Below, one piece after another: positions 34,377 through 44,200 of a stretch of 64,000 nucleotides of DNA. The notes under the pieces were generated by a model that was given only the letters and a program-made list of their open reading frames with translations, made no database searches and was not told the DNA's origin. This stretch comes from Planctomycetota bacterium (GTDB taxonomy: Bacteria; Planctomycetota; JAPUJT01): assembly GCA_027296055.1 (NCBI GenBank), contig JAPUJT010000065.1, forward strand, positions 1-64,000, written 5' to 3'. Numbering within the stretch: the stretch's first letter is position 1; every line of letters starts with the position of its first letter. A program made the translations under genes and the position numbers.

Positions 34377-36160
34377 TTTCCTGCGCCGCCCTTCAGGGCC
34401 TCGACAAGAGGATCGATTCCGTTTTCGGTCTGATTGAGGATCCCGGCGGCCTCGGGGGCGGCAGCGCTCTTCGCCTCGAGAGATTCGAACAGCTCGGCGC
34501 CCTTCTGGATCTGCTCAGCGACAAGCTCGGGGAAGATCGTCCGGAACTGCTCTCGCGCCTTCTTCTGCAACGCCTCCACGACCTCCCAGTCGATCGCCTT
34601 GACGAACATTCGATCCAGGGCCATCAGGATCGGACCGGCAACCACACCCTCGACGAGCGTGATCGCTCCACCCGTGTGCGCCATCCCCCCCACCATCAAC
34701 GTCAGATATACGATCTGGAGGACGGCGAGCTGGACGGATTTTCCTGACTTGGCCTTCTTCGCGAGGGCATCAAACTCATCGCGGAGCCAGGTCTCGTACG
34801 TCTGGAATTTTGCATCATAGATGCGGTCGATCTCTTCATCCGGAAGTTGTAGCGCGCTCCAATCCTCGGAACGGATGATCACTTTACCGCGGGGATCGGC
34901 CTCCAGGAACGTCCGTAACCGATCCCTCGCCTCTCGAAGGTGCCTTCGGATTGCGGCCCGATTCCCCTCGTGGCCCGCATCGATGGACGAACGGATCCCT
35001 TGCTCCGTGCTCGCAAAGCGTTTCCGGAGCGAACCGGTCCACTTTTCGATCCACATGCCAATCGGGCCGAAGATCTTCCTCTCCGCGAGATTCACCAGGT
35101 CGAACAGGTTGGCTCGCAACACCTCGGATGCCCTCTGGCGGTCCGCCGATTGCTCGAGGCTCACCTCCTTCAGGATGCGACGTTCCGCTTCACGCCACTC
35201 CTTCTCCATCCGCGTCTCGAGCGAGGATACGAGATCCGCATCCGACCTGAAGGCCGGCAGGATCGCCCTCTCGAGGCTCGTCCGGACCTCTTCCCAGGCC
35301 CCGTGAAGCGCCTCCGCCCGCACCTGACCTTCCTTGTCTCCCACGACGAGGCGAGCCAGAGTTTCCCGGAGACGACTCTCGCTTCCCGGATCCGAAATCC
35401 GACCGTCGCCCGCCACCTCGGGCCACTCGAAGATCACCTGGACCTGGGCCGGGATCTCGGCCTCCAGAAGCAGCTCGCGGAAATGCTGCACCGCCTCATC
35501 CTTCTCGCTTTGGGCGCGATTGAAGAGGAAGAGAGTCCGATGCCCCATCCCGCCTATCTTCCGGATCACGCGCCAGACCTCGTCATCGGCATACTTCTCC
35601 GGATTGACCACGTAGACGATCAGGTCGGCGAGTCTCAGGAGATCCTCGCTGAGGTCTCGGTTGCGATCCGATACGGAATCGAAATCGGGCGAGTCGATCA
35701 GGATCACATTATGGAGAGCGTCGTCAGAGTGGGAAACGAGAACGAGTCCCTTCCCGTCGCTGTCGACCTTCTCCTGCCCTCGAGCGTAGCCGGGGAGGAA
35801 GGACGGACCGGCCAGGGCATCCGAGTGATCCCGATGGTGGTAGACCAGCGGGGCGGTGGTACAGGGCCGCTTCACCGAGATTTCTGAGACCTTTTTCCCG
35901 GCGAGCGTGTTGAAGAGCGTGGATTTTCCTACCCCGGTGCCCCCCGCCAGCACGGCGATGACCGGGGCGACGTAGCCCTCGCCCAGCCGAAAGATGAGGT
36001 TGTCTGTTACCAGCTTTCGGATGTGATCGAGCCGCTCGGTGAGCGCGCTCTCTTCCGGATCCTTGGGAAGGAAGCTGAGTCGCGCCAGGGAATCCCGCAG
36101 AGCTTCGAGGCCGACCCTGGCCTGCTTGCGACTCTTCTCGATGAGGAGGAGACGATCCAC
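34373..36160 (-). CDS. Dynamin-like membrane GTPase, first of a pair
   Basis: 595 residues, a paralogue of the next gene. G1 is AGGTGVGKSTLFNTLAGKKV, the switch region has SVKRPCTTAPLVYHH, and G3 is LIDSPDFDSVSDRN. The G4 position reads LFNRAQSEKD, so the NKxD motif is weak. The middle is helical with a long coiled stretch. A hydrophobic segment of about 35 residues (VQLAVLQIVYLTLMVGG onward) lies near 490-540. It begins 4 bp after the HExxH-protein gene and is followed by the second GTPase and the rhodanese-like gene, all tightly packed, so a four-gene operon is likely. Confidence 0.7.
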   Translation of the reverse strand: MDRLLLIEKSRKQARVGLEALRDSLARLSFLPKDPEESALTERLDHIRKLVTDNLIFRLGEGYVAPVIAVLAGGTGVGKSTLFNTLAGKKVSEISVKRPCTTAPLVYHHRDHSDALAGPSFLPGYARGQEKVDSDGKGLVLVSHSDDALHNVILIDSPDFDSVSDRNRDLSEDLLRLADLIVYVVNPEKYADDEVWRVIRKIGGMGHRTLFLFNRAQSEKDEAVQHFRELLLEAEIPAQVQVIFEWPEVAGDGRISDPGSESRLRETLARLVVGDKEGQVRAEALHGAWEEVRTSLERAILPAFRSDADLVSSLETRMEKEWREAERRILKEVSLEQSADRQRASEVLRANLFDLVNLAERKIFGPIGMWIEKWTGSLRKRFASTEQGIRSSIDAGHEGNRAAIRRHLREARDRLRTFLEADPRGKVIIRSEDWSALQLPDEEIDRIYDAKFQTYETWLRDEFDALAKKAKSGKSVQLAVLQIVYLTLMVGGMAHTGGAITLVEGVVAGPILMALDRMFVKAIDWEVVEALQKKAREQFRTIFPELVAEQIQKGAELFESLEAKSAAAPEAAGILNQTENGIDPLVEALKGGAGK

Positions 36161-36164
36161 CGCG

Positions 36165-37634
36165 CTAGTTCGACTCTCGCCTCGCCCCCAGCAGCCGATC
36201 GACCGTCTTCTCTCCGGGGACCGACGTCGGGGCGATCAGGATGATCACGTCCTTGTCCTGGAGAGCGCCGAACACATTCTGGGTGTCCGCGTCGGAACCG
36301 ATGACATGGCGAAACCTGTACGCGGTGGAAGACAGCTCCGTGCTGGAGAATCGAGCCTTGACTGCCTTGCGATAGGCCTCGAAGAATTCCGCCGCATCCT
36401 TGGACCGGTCCCAGTGAGTCACCCATGCCAGCGCCGTCCGACCGCGATCGCTCTCGTAAACGTCGTACCGATCTCCTCCCCAGCCTGCGGCCGCGGTCTC
36501 GCCGGGAGTCTCGGAGGTCTCCAGCAAAGCCTGCATCATTCCCTCGAGACCATCTCCCTTCTTTTCCTTCGGATCCTTCGCCGCTTTCTTGGGCGAAAGG
36601 AACTCGTCCAGGATGATGAGGATCCCGTGCTCTCCCATCGTGTCTCCGAACGTGCGGCTCCAGCCGGAGCCGAGGGCACTCGAGATGTCGGGGTTCTGGA
36701 TCTCCACGGGTGGATCGTCCCCACGAAGCAGTTTCCCCGGATGCATCAGAACCTCGGTCGAGGCGGGAGGTGACCGGAACAGCTCCGAGATCCCGTCCCA
36801 ACCCTTCTCGCCGTAGACCTTGGCGATGGCATAAGCACCCCACATGTACGGGTCGGAAAACGACCGCAGGAGGAAGTTCGGCATCTCCCGAGCCGCCTGC
36901 ATCGCCTTCTTCAGTGCATCCACATCATCGCCGTCGGCCACCTGACCGAGCAACGATCCCATATCCGGCATGTCCGTGGGATTTACCTTGCGCAGGCTGC
37001 GCAGAGACATCTCCATCATCGGACCACCCTGCCCGAGGTCCATCCCCATCTGCTTGAACTGATCCAACATCATCACAAAGGTGGCTTCGCCTTCGACGAG
37101 GAAGCTCAAGGCGGATTCCGCGTCGCCGTTTACCCCCTTCTGAGCCCGATCGAGCATCCCTTCGAGATCGAACAGCTGGTCCTGCAGGGCGTGATGTAGC
37201 TCGTGGACGACGATCGTCCGGAGCATGGCCTTGGGGAGGCCGCCCATTACCACATAGAAGGCCTTCGAGTCCGGGTCGTAGTAGGCTCCGGCCTGAGTCA
37301 CGACAAACTCCATCAGTCCCTCGCGAAGATCGTAATCCCGTTCGAGGACCCCGAGCAACTTGAGAGCCTTGCTCCAACCCTCCAGCCGCTCGGGCGGCAG
37401 ATCCTCGTCCATCGACTTCCTCACGAACTTCGCGAAATCCTCCGTTGATTGTGAAGCCGCGGGAACATCCTTCTTGAATTTCTCCCCTCGGATCCCCTCC
37501 ACGATCTCCTGATACGTGGAAATGTCACCAAGGATCTCTTTCAGCGCATCGTCCTGAGCAAGTGCGGGGACACCGTGGAAAAGCACCAGGGCCGCCAGCC
37601 CCATGCCTATGAGGGACTTTGAGATAGACTTCAT
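36165..37634 (-). CDS. Secreted HExxH protein (putative metallopeptidase)
   Basis: 489 residues from ATG 37634, where the signal peptide KSLIGMGLAALVLFHGVPALA begins. A zincin-like motif is present: His144-Glu145-Leu-His-His148 (IVVHELHHALQDQ), followed about 35 residues later by a Glu-rich segment (LVEGEATFVMMLDQF) that could give a third ligand. The rest is helical with a C-terminal alpha/beta part (DVYESDRGRTALAWVTHW; DKDVIILIAPTSVPGEKTV). I cannot place it in a named peptidase family. It is the first gene of the cluster with the two GTPases. Confidence 0.6.
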   Translation of the reverse strand: MKSISKSLIGMGLAALVLFHGVPALAQDDALKEILGDISTYQEIVEGIRGEKFKKDVPAASQSTEDFAKFVRKSMDEDLPPERLEGWSKALKLLGVLERDYDLREGLMEFVVTQAGAYYDPDSKAFYVVMGGLPKAMLRTIVVHELHHALQDQLFDLEGMLDRAQKGVNGDAESALSFLVEGEATFVMMLDQFKQMGMDLGQGGPMMEMSLRSLRKVNPTDMPDMGSLLGQVADGDDVDALKKAMQAAREMPNFLLRSFSDPYMWGAYAIAKVYGEKGWDGISELFRSPPASTEVLMHPGKLLRGDDPPVEIQNPDISSALGSGWSRTFGDTMGEHGILIILDEFLSPKKAAKDPKEKKGDGLEGMMQALLETSETPGETAAAGWGGDRYDVYESDRGRTALAWVTHWDRSKDAAEFFEAYRKAVKARFSSTELSSTAYRFRHVIGSDADTQNVFGALQDKDVIILIAPTSVPGEKTVDRLLGARRESN

Positions 37635-37891
37635 CGATTTCCTTCCTTGCAGGGAATGGCTGTTCTTCCAGGACATCAGGAACGGCTGGAGTCTAGTGGA
37701 GCAGGGACGGATCTTCAAGGCCCTCGGCGGCGGGTTGCTCCTATGGAGTGATGCGCTAAGATGAGATGGACGCGGCCGGGCGGTGTAGCGCCTCCCGTGG
37801 CGGAGAGCGCAGATGCAGCAGGCCTCGTGTCCATCTCGTCCAACATGAGGATCGCCATCGGGCGCGGCTCGCGTCCCCGGGGAATTCGTCC

Positions 37892-40615
37892 ATGATCGAA
37901 CTCTTGCGAAAGGCAGCCCTGGTTCTCGGGTTCCTCGGGATCCTCGTGTCCTGCGGCGAGAGGGACAGCCGCAAGGATCCCCGAAGAGACCTGACGCCGG
38001 TCCAGGCATTCGTTCGTCTATCGCAACCAGGAGATCTTTCCGAGGCGAACTTCACCCGATACGATTCCTTCCTCTCCAGGGAGTACTCCGCCGCGGTCGG
38101 CCTGGGCGCGCCGGCCCAGGACCCGATCGGTCAGCCGCTGCGCCGGGTTCCGTTCGGGCTCGCCCTGTCCTCGGACGACTCCAAGCTCTACGTCACCTTC
38201 GCCGGTAACGAATCGGAACCCCTGCGCTCCGTCGGCGTGATCGACACGAGCCCCGGGGGAGGCCTGATCCGGGAGATCTCCGTGGGCCTCAGGCCCGTGG
38301 CGATCCAGCTCTCGCCGGACGGAGGATTCCTCGTCGTGGCGAACGAGTACTCGAACTACTTCAGTGTGATCGACGCCTCCACCGATCGGGTCGTGAGAAG
38401 GCCCGTCTCCCGTTTCTACAATCAAAAAATCCTCTTCCTCGGCCCCACACAGGTCGCCGTGACCAACCGAGCGTGGGATAGCCTCGACCTCTACGATTTC
38501 GATCCGAGCACAGGAGATCTCTCGTTCGACCGCGAAATTCCCCTCCACACCCGGAACCGCCCCTTCGAGATCGGTCTCGCTCCCACGGATGGCCCCCCGA
38601 TGGCCACGCCCGACGGACCGGAGGATCTCACCGTCCTCGGGCTGCCCACGGGGCCGGGGGAACCGTACGACCTGGCGACCGAGCGCGTCCTCACGAACAT
38701 CAACCCGCGTGAGCTCTGTTTTCTCGGGGGACTGGTCTATGTTTGTGCCGAGAACGGACTCGGCGTCTCGGTGGTGGATCCGACTCTTGGAGATGTCGTG
38801 GGAACGATCGATTTCAATTCCCCCGTTCGTGGCTGCGCCGCCTCGGGAGACTATCTCTTCTTCGCGTCCGGCGGCCGCATCGCTCAGGCGGAGGCGGACG
38901 TCTCCACGCCAGCGCAGGCCGTCAAGCGCGACCCCGGCCGGAACGAGATCTCCGTGATCGATGTCCGGGTCGATCCAATGCGGATAGGGGCACGGTACAC
39001 GAGCCTGCCGAATCCGTCGAACGGGCCCGCCGCGGGGCCGCCGCCCGATCTGGCCACTGCCATCGCGACGCTCGTCCCACCGACGGGGGTTGCCCCCTAC
39101 CTCTCCGCCTTCGGGGACGCGACCGTGCCCAACACCGATGCGAATCGTGACCAACTACCTCCCCTCGTCGATGGGGCCGTCCCCACCCGGATGACGGTAT
39201 CGGGGGACAAGCTCTACGTGACGATGCAGGCCTCTGACCAGGTCGAAGTCTATTCGATCGATCGTCTGCCAATGGCTCCCCAGGACATCCTCACACGGCT
39301 GCCCGCGTCATCCGCGTTCACGAACAGCGATCAGACCGCCTACCCGTCCGCCATCGACACGACCGTCCGGACCGACGAGGGAGTGTACGTGACCGGGTCC
39401 ATGAACCCGGGGTATTTCGATGGGAGGATGCCGGAGGAGGTGATCCTCTCGAGCGCCGGAGACAAGGTGTACGTCGCGACACGACTCGGAGAGGCGGTAT
39501 CGGTTCTGGATGCCACTCCGAACGGGATGGTCTTCGACCGGGCGATTCGCCTGACGATCTCCGGGTATCCACCTTTCCCGGCGACGCTCGCCGAGATAGG
39601 GGAGGACGTCTTTACCTCGTCCCGCTTCACGCTCGACAACAATTTCTCCTGCCTTACCTGCCATCCAAACTCGAATACCGATTCGAAGCTATGGCAGGCG
39701 GGGGCCGCTCCTGGAAACGTGATGCGCGATCCTGTGGCTGTTCGAAACCAGCACGACGTCTTCCCGTACTACAACAGCGGCGGACGGGTCCATGCGGAGA
39801 CCTTCCGCGCCAATACCCGCGACTTCAGCAGCGACGAGCTATTCGGGGGGACTCGGTCCCCCGCTCCCTTCGACGTCAACAACGATGGCCTGATCGACTC
39901 CCTGGATGAGGGGTACGCGGTCGCGTATCTCTATCGAAATGCGATGTACGTCTACGAGCGGTACGGCGTGGGGACCGAATACATCAGCGCGGCCCTGGGC
40001 GCTTACCTCGAATCGGAACCACGGCTGCCTCCGAATCCGTTCAGGGGCATCGGATCCGTCCCGGTGGGACTGGATCTATCCGGCCAGAGGATCTACGGGG
40101 AGCCGGGGAAGGGTGAGAACTATTTCTACCAGGCGCAATGCCAGACCTGCCACCCGCCACCGGTCACCACCATAAACCTCAACATGACCCTGTCGTTCGG
40201 CATGATGGACATGGACATGGACGGGATTCCGGACGGCGTCGTCCCCTCCCTGGAGAGGGACGCGGACTTCGGGCCGGCCGATCTGCTCTCCGTACCCATC
40301 GAGAGAGCGAACACGAACGCCGGAGATGACGACCCTGACGTCTGGGTCACCGTCCTGAACATGGTCAATCCTCGCAGTCCGGTGAGCGGGCGGCGCTATA
40401 TCATCAATGAAGCGGACGCCCGCAACGTTCGTATCAAGCCTCACCGGGGGATGTGGGACACCGCCCCCTACCTCCACCACGGCCGGGCGTCGACCCTGCT
40501 CGACGTCGTGGATCGAAGGAACCTCTTCAACACCTTCAACCGGCACGGCGACATCGCCAACCTCACCTTCGAGCAAGCTCGGGATCTGGCCGCCTACCTG
40601 CAAACCATCGAATAA
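37892..40615 (+). CDS. Lipoprotein with beta-propeller and di-heme cytochrome c peroxidase-like part
   Basis: 907 residues from ATG 37892; the signal peptide (ALVLGFLGILVSC) has lipobox LVSC. The N-terminal half is a YVTN-like propeller (GLALSSDDSKLYVTFAGNES; VAIQLSPDGGFLVVANEYSN; ILSSAGDKVYVATRLGEAVS). Two CxxCH heme sites follow, Cys587-His591 (CLTCH) and Cys750-His754 (CQTCH). The end, RIKPHRGMWDTAPYLHHGRA then STLLDVV, is the usual tail of MauG/di-heme peroxidase-type proteins. It is probably a periplasm-facing electron-transfer or peroxidase protein; the substrate is unknown. Its stop codon directly abuts that of the convergent permease gene. Confidence 0.75.
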   Translation: MIELLRKAALVLGFLGILVSCGERDSRKDPRRDLTPVQAFVRLSQPGDLSEANFTRYDSFLSREYSAAVGLGAPAQDPIGQPLRRVPFGLALSSDDSKLYVTFAGNESEPLRSVGVIDTSPGGGLIREISVGLRPVAIQLSPDGGFLVVANEYSNYFSVIDASTDRVVRRPVSRFYNQKILFLGPTQVAVTNRAWDSLDLYDFDPSTGDLSFDREIPLHTRNRPFEIGLAPTDGPPMATPDGPEDLTVLGLPTGPGEPYDLATERVLTNINPRELCFLGGLVYVCAENGLGVSVVDPTLGDVVGTIDFNSPVRGCAASGDYLFFASGGRIAQAEADVSTPAQAVKRDPGRNEISVIDVRVDPMRIGARYTSLPNPSNGPAAGPPPDLATAIATLVPPTGVAPYLSAFGDATVPNTDANRDQLPPLVDGAVPTRMTVSGDKLYVTMQASDQVEVYSIDRLPMAPQDILTRLPASSAFTNSDQTAYPSAIDTTVRTDEGVYVTGSMNPGYFDGRMPEEVILSSAGDKVYVATRLGEAVSVLDATPNGMVFDRAIRLTISGYPPFPATLAEIGEDVFTSSRFTLDNNFSCLTCHPNSNTDSKLWQAGAAPGNVMRDPVAVRNQHDVFPYYNSGGRVHAETFRANTRDFSSDELFGGTRSPAPFDVNNDGLIDSLDEGYAVAYLYRNAMYVYERYGVGTEYISAALGAYLESEPRLPPNPFRGIGSVPVGLDLSGQRIYGEPGKGENYFYQAQCQTCHPPPVTTINLNMTLSFGMMDMDMDGIPDGVVPSLERDADFGPADLLSVPIERANTNAGDDDPDVWVTVLNMVNPRSPVSGRRYIINEADARNVRIKPHRGMWDTAPYLHHGRASTLLDVVDRRNLFNTFNRHGDIANLTFEQARDLAAYLQTIE

Positions 40616-42169
40616 CTAGTTTCGGAAGATGACTTCCTCGCGATTGAACCACTTCCCCGCGAAGACGATCGCTATGGCGGCGACGAGAAGCGTGGAGGCG
40701 AGGGTGATCGCGAAGAAGTCCCATCGATAGTCCCCCTTCATGAACTCGCGCATGACGACAGAGACGTTGACGATGGGGATCATGGCGAGCTTCCAGGAGA
40801 CCTCCACGCCCGGGATCATCGACGCCATCGCGGGAAGGATGATCAACATCTGGAGTGGAACGGCGTAGGTCTGGGCCTCCTTGAAGGATCGTGCGTAAAT
40901 GGAGACGGACAGGAGGATCGATGCGAAGACCGAGGCGACGGGGATCGTCAGCAGGATCCCCACGACGAGCGCAAGCGGATCGAACGAGATGTCGAGCATG
41001 GCCATGATCTCGGATGGGAGCCCCTTCGTGAGGGTCCAGGCCATGGAGGCCAAGCCCAGTACTGCGGCGGTCATCGAGCAGAGGAAGATCACCAGGAACT
41101 TCCCCGCCGCGATCTCGTATCGGCTAGCAGGCGAGAGGAGGAGGGTCTCGAGAGTGAACCTCTCCTTTTCTCCCGCCCCCAGATCGACAGCGGGGTAGAA
41201 GGCGCCCAGGAAGCAGAAGAGGATGATAACGTAGGGAAGCATTCCGCCGAGTAGGGCCTGTATCCTCTTTTTCCGGGGGGCGATGTTGGAATCCGTGACG
41301 GAGACGGGCTCGATGAACGTTGGCGGCAGACCCCTCTCCTTCAATCGATCCTGGAGGAACAGATCCCCCAAGGCCTTCAGGGCGCCGCGGAGGCGGGATT
41401 CAGCCTCCTTGGATGTCGGGATCGTCGAGTCGTAGTAAATCTTTGCGGCGGCTCCCCCCGTTCCTCCGCTCAACACCTGTTCCAGATCGTCGGGCAGGAC
41501 CAGGGCCGCCTGGATCCGCTTGGACGTGATCGCATCGGCATAGACAAGGGCCTCCTCGTCCTCCCGCACCCAGTCGGGGTAGGTCTCCGCAGGGGGCGAC
41601 TTTCCGCTCCCTCCCAGTGCATCAAGTTCCGTCGGCTCAACGAACTCCGACATATCGAGGACCTTTCGGATGGCTTCCCCCCCAAGGGCAGTCTTCATTT
41701 GCTCCTTGGAGATCCCCATCCCCATCCGCGATCTCCTCGCCTCATCCCTGAACTCCTGAATCTCCTTCTTGGTCAGTTGGAGACGGTCACTGGTTGCATC
41801 TCTGCCCAAGACGGCCAGGGCTAGCTCGGCCTGGTCCTCCGTACTCAGCTCACCCCGTCTCGCGCGGAGCTTCTTCATGCTCTCGGGTGCGGAGAGCTGC
41901 AACGCGGCATATAGGAGGGCGGGATCGTACTTCAACCTTCGGTCTTCGAGGAGCCTACGGAAGACCTCCTTGTGATCTCCTCGGATGGCGATGAGAACCG
42001 TCTGCTTCTCCCGCTTGATTTGCGTCCGGAGCATGAAACGGGTGACTCCCATCATGAGGAGAGGAAGGGCTGCCGTCGGGAGCAAGAGCATGAAGATGAG
42101 GGTCCTCCGATCACGAAGGACATCCTTCAGATCCTTGCGAAAGACGGTGAATACCTTTGCGAGCTTCAC
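40616..42169 (-). CDS. ABC-2 type transporter permease (NatB-like)
   Basis: 517 residues. The first helix (RTLIFMLLLPTAALPLLMMG) is followed by an extracytoplasmic domain of about 260 residues (to about residue 290). Then come about five helices (MLPYVIILFCFLGAFYPAV; FLVIFLCSMTAAVLGLASMA; ALVVGILLTIPVASVFASIL and others). This is the arrangement of NatB-type Na+ or drug exporter permeases. It overlaps the ATPase gene by four bases, so the two form one exporter. The exported substrate cannot be told from sequence. Confidence 0.85.
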   Translation of the reverse strand: MKLAKVFTVFRKDLKDVLRDRRTLIFMLLLPTAALPLLMMGVTRFMLRTQIKREKQTVLIAIRGDHKEVFRRLLEDRRLKYDPALLYAALQLSAPESMKKLRARRGELSTEDQAELALAVLGRDATSDRLQLTKKEIQEFRDEARRSRMGMGISKEQMKTALGGEAIRKVLDMSEFVEPTELDALGGSGKSPPAETYPDWVREDEEALVYADAITSKRIQAALVLPDDLEQVLSGGTGGAAAKIYYDSTIPTSKEAESRLRGALKALGDLFLQDRLKERGLPPTFIEPVSVTDSNIAPRKKRIQALLGGMLPYVIILFCFLGAFYPAVDLGAGEKERFTLETLLLSPASRYEIAAGKFLVIFLCSMTAAVLGLASMAWTLTKGLPSEIMAMLDISFDPLALVVGILLTIPVASVFASILLSVSIYARSFKEAQTYAVPLQMLIILPAMASMIPGVEVSWKLAMIPIVNVSVVMREFMKGDYRWDFFAITLASTLLVAAIAIVFAGKWFNREEVIFRN

Positions 42170-42930
42170 GAGGTCTCCTCCAGGATCCGGACGAAGGCCT
42201 CCTCCAGGTCCGAGGCCTTGTGCCGATCCAGGATCTCCCGCGGGGTGCCTCTCTCCCGGATCTTCGCCTCGTGGATCACGCCGATGTGGTCACAGAGCTT
42301 TTCCGCCTCGCTCATGATGTGGGTCGAGAGAATGACGCACTTCTTTCGATCCCGGCATTCGCGAATGAACGACAGGATCGTCCGGGAAGTGAGTACGTCG
42401 AGACCCGTGGTAGGCTCATCGAAGATCATCACGGGCGGATCGTGCAGTATCGAGCGCACGATCGACACCTTCTGCTTCATGCCGGATGAGAGCTTGTCGC
42501 ACCTCCTGTCTGCGAACGACTCGATGCCGAGCAGGGAGAATAGCTCTGCGCAGCGTTCGCGAATCGCCCCTTTGTCCATCCCGTAGAGCGACCCGAAGTA
42601 CTGCATCACCTCCCGGGGGCTGAGCCTCCCGTAGAGGCCCGTCGAACCGGAGAGGAAGCCGATCGAGCTTCGCACCTTGCGCGCGTCATTTCGCAGGTCG
42701 AATCCGCATATCGTCGCGTCGCCCGAGGTGGGCCTCAGCGCTGTGGAGAGCATCCGAAGTGTCGTCGTCTTGCCCGCGCCGTTCGGACCGAGCAATCCGT
42801 AGATCTCACCCTCCCGGCAGTCGAACGAGACGTCGTCCACCGCTTTCACCTTGCCCAGCTTCTTGTCGCGGAAGACCTTGGTCAGGGACCTTGCCTCGAG
42901 GATCGAATTCCGCGTGGACGTCTCGTTCAT
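42166..42930 (-). CDS. ABC transporter ATP-binding protein (NatA-like)
   Basis: 254 residues from ATG 42930; an earlier ATG at 42960 lacks support. Walker A is [16 protein letters not shown], the signature is [10 protein letters not shown], Walker B is [14 protein letters not shown] and the H-loop is [20 protein letters not shown]. All ATPase motifs are intact. The C-terminal short segment ([19 protein letters not shown]) is of the NatA/CcmA type. It partners the permease encoded immediately downstream. Confidence 0.93.
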   Translation of the reverse strand: MNETSTRNSILEARSLTKVFRDKKLGKVKAVDDVSFDCREGEIYGLLGPNGAGKTTTLRMLSTALRPTSGDATICGFDLRNDARKVRSSIGFLSGSTGLYGRLSPREVMQYFGSLYGMDKGAIRERCAELFSLLGIESFADRRCDKLSSGMKQKVSIVRSILHDPPVMIFDEPTTGLDVLTSRTILSFIRECRDRKKCVILSTHIMSEAEKLCDHIGVIHEAKIRERGTPREILDRHKASDLEEAFVRILEETS

Positions 42931-43071
42931 CGTCTCGCCCAAGTAAGGTATCGGTCTCACTCTGTCAAGCGATACACCGGTTATCTCTTGCGCACTCGAG
43001 CCCCTCTGCTAGACTGTCCGCTCCGCGATCGCGAAGACGAAATTCCCATAGGCCGTGGCCCGAGGCCCGTC

Positions 43072-44112
43072 ATGAAGCAGCCCTGGTTTGCCGTTCTGAT
43101 CTCCTATTTCTGTCCCGGCCTCGGACACCTCTACGCCGGTCGGCCCCTTCGCGGAGGCGTCTTCTTCCTCATCTTCGCGGGCTTCGGCGTCTCGGGTCTT
43201 CGCGCCGTCTTCGCTCCCGGAGGGGATGCTCGAAACGGGTTCATCCTGCTCGCCATCGCCGCGGTGGTCTATGTCGCCGCCCTCGTCGATGCCCATCGCG
43301 CCTCTCGCAAGGATGCCGAGGCGCCGACCGGCGGCAGGAACCCGTGGCTGGCCGGCTTCCTCTCGTACATCATCCCTGGAGTGGGACAGCTCTACGGACG
43401 ACAATTTCTCGTGGCCGCCCTGCTGATCGGCGCCGGGATAGGCGTCTCTCTCGCGTCCGGGGCCTTCCGACTACTGGCGACGCCTGTACTGGACGCCATG
43501 CTGGTGCCCCCGATACTGCACGGCCTGCGGATCGCGGGCCTGTGGCACGCGCAGTGGTCCCTCGCCGAGCCGAGGCAGCTCTTCTCCAGGAGATTCCTCT
43601 CCCTGATCCCCCTCATCGCGGCCGAGGCGACCGTGATGTCCGCCGTCTTTTTCTGGGTCTTCCAGAGCGTCGTGATGTGGATGCCCATCGCCACACCGGC
43701 GATGGAGCCGAGGCTGCTCAGGGGAGACATGGTGCTCGTGGACGGCCGGTCCTACCTGAAAGAGGCGCCACAGCGCCACGACGTCGTGATCTATCGGGAA
43801 TCGGAAATGGGCGGGCTCCTCATCGCCCGGGTCGTCGCCCTCCCCGGGGAGGAGGTCCAGGTTTCCGGCGGGAAGCTGCAGGTCAAGGGCATCCCGGTCG
43901 GCCAGCTGAGAAAGACGATCCCCGACGGGGAGTGGGGGTCGATGAACCTCACCGACAATATGTATCTCCTCATCGCGGACAGCGCTCAGCTCAACCCGGA
44001 ATCGGGTCTCCCCAGCCCCGTCCGGAAGGGGGCGATCCTCGGGCGGGTCTACAAGAGGGTCCTCCCTCTCGCCCGGCGCTCCCGGATCGGCGGCCCGCCC
44101 GTGGTGCATTGA
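43072..44112 (+). CDS. Signal peptidase I-like membrane protein lacking the catalytic dyad
   Basis: 346 residues from ATG 43072. The first ~200 residues contain several membrane segments (FAVLISYFCPGLGHLYAGRP, GVFFLIFAGFGVSGL and others) of the GLGHLYAG/GVGQLYG type. The last ~120 form a signal-peptidase I (S26) fold: ATPAMEPRLLRGDMVLVDG and ARVVALPGEEVQVSGGKL. Active enzymes have Ser in the first (SMxPTLxxGD) and Lys in the second ((K)RVVGLPGD); here both are Ala. It should therefore not cleave signal peptides. It may be a structural or binding relative. This substitution of both residues is seen directly in the sequence. Confidence 0.8.
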   Translation: MKQPWFAVLISYFCPGLGHLYAGRPLRGGVFFLIFAGFGVSGLRAVFAPGGDARNGFILLAIAAVVYVAALVDAHRASRKDAEAPTGGRNPWLAGFLSYIIPGVGQLYGRQFLVAALLIGAGIGVSLASGAFRLLATPVLDAMLVPPILHGLRIAGLWHAQWSLAEPRQLFSRRFLSLIPLIAAEATVMSAVFFWVFQSVVMWMPIATPAMEPRLLRGDMVLVDGRSYLKEAPQRHDVVIYRESEMGGLLIARVVALPGEEVQVSGGKLQVKGIPVGQLRKTIPDGEWGSMNLTDNMYLLIADSAQLNPESGLPSPVRKGAILGRVYKRVLPLARRSRIGGPPVVH

Positions 44113-44200
44113 TCCGTCTTCACAGGTCGGATACGATCACTCTCCGATCACGCATCGAGGCACGAATTCGACCGGCAACACTCCGGAAGGGAGGGCGGCC

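Noticed and set aside
32667-36160. The GTPase pair as a defence system
   Set aside because: Dynamin-like pairs also have housekeeping roles, and no nuclease, reverse transcriptase or other defence gene is adjacent. It is kept only as an open possibility.
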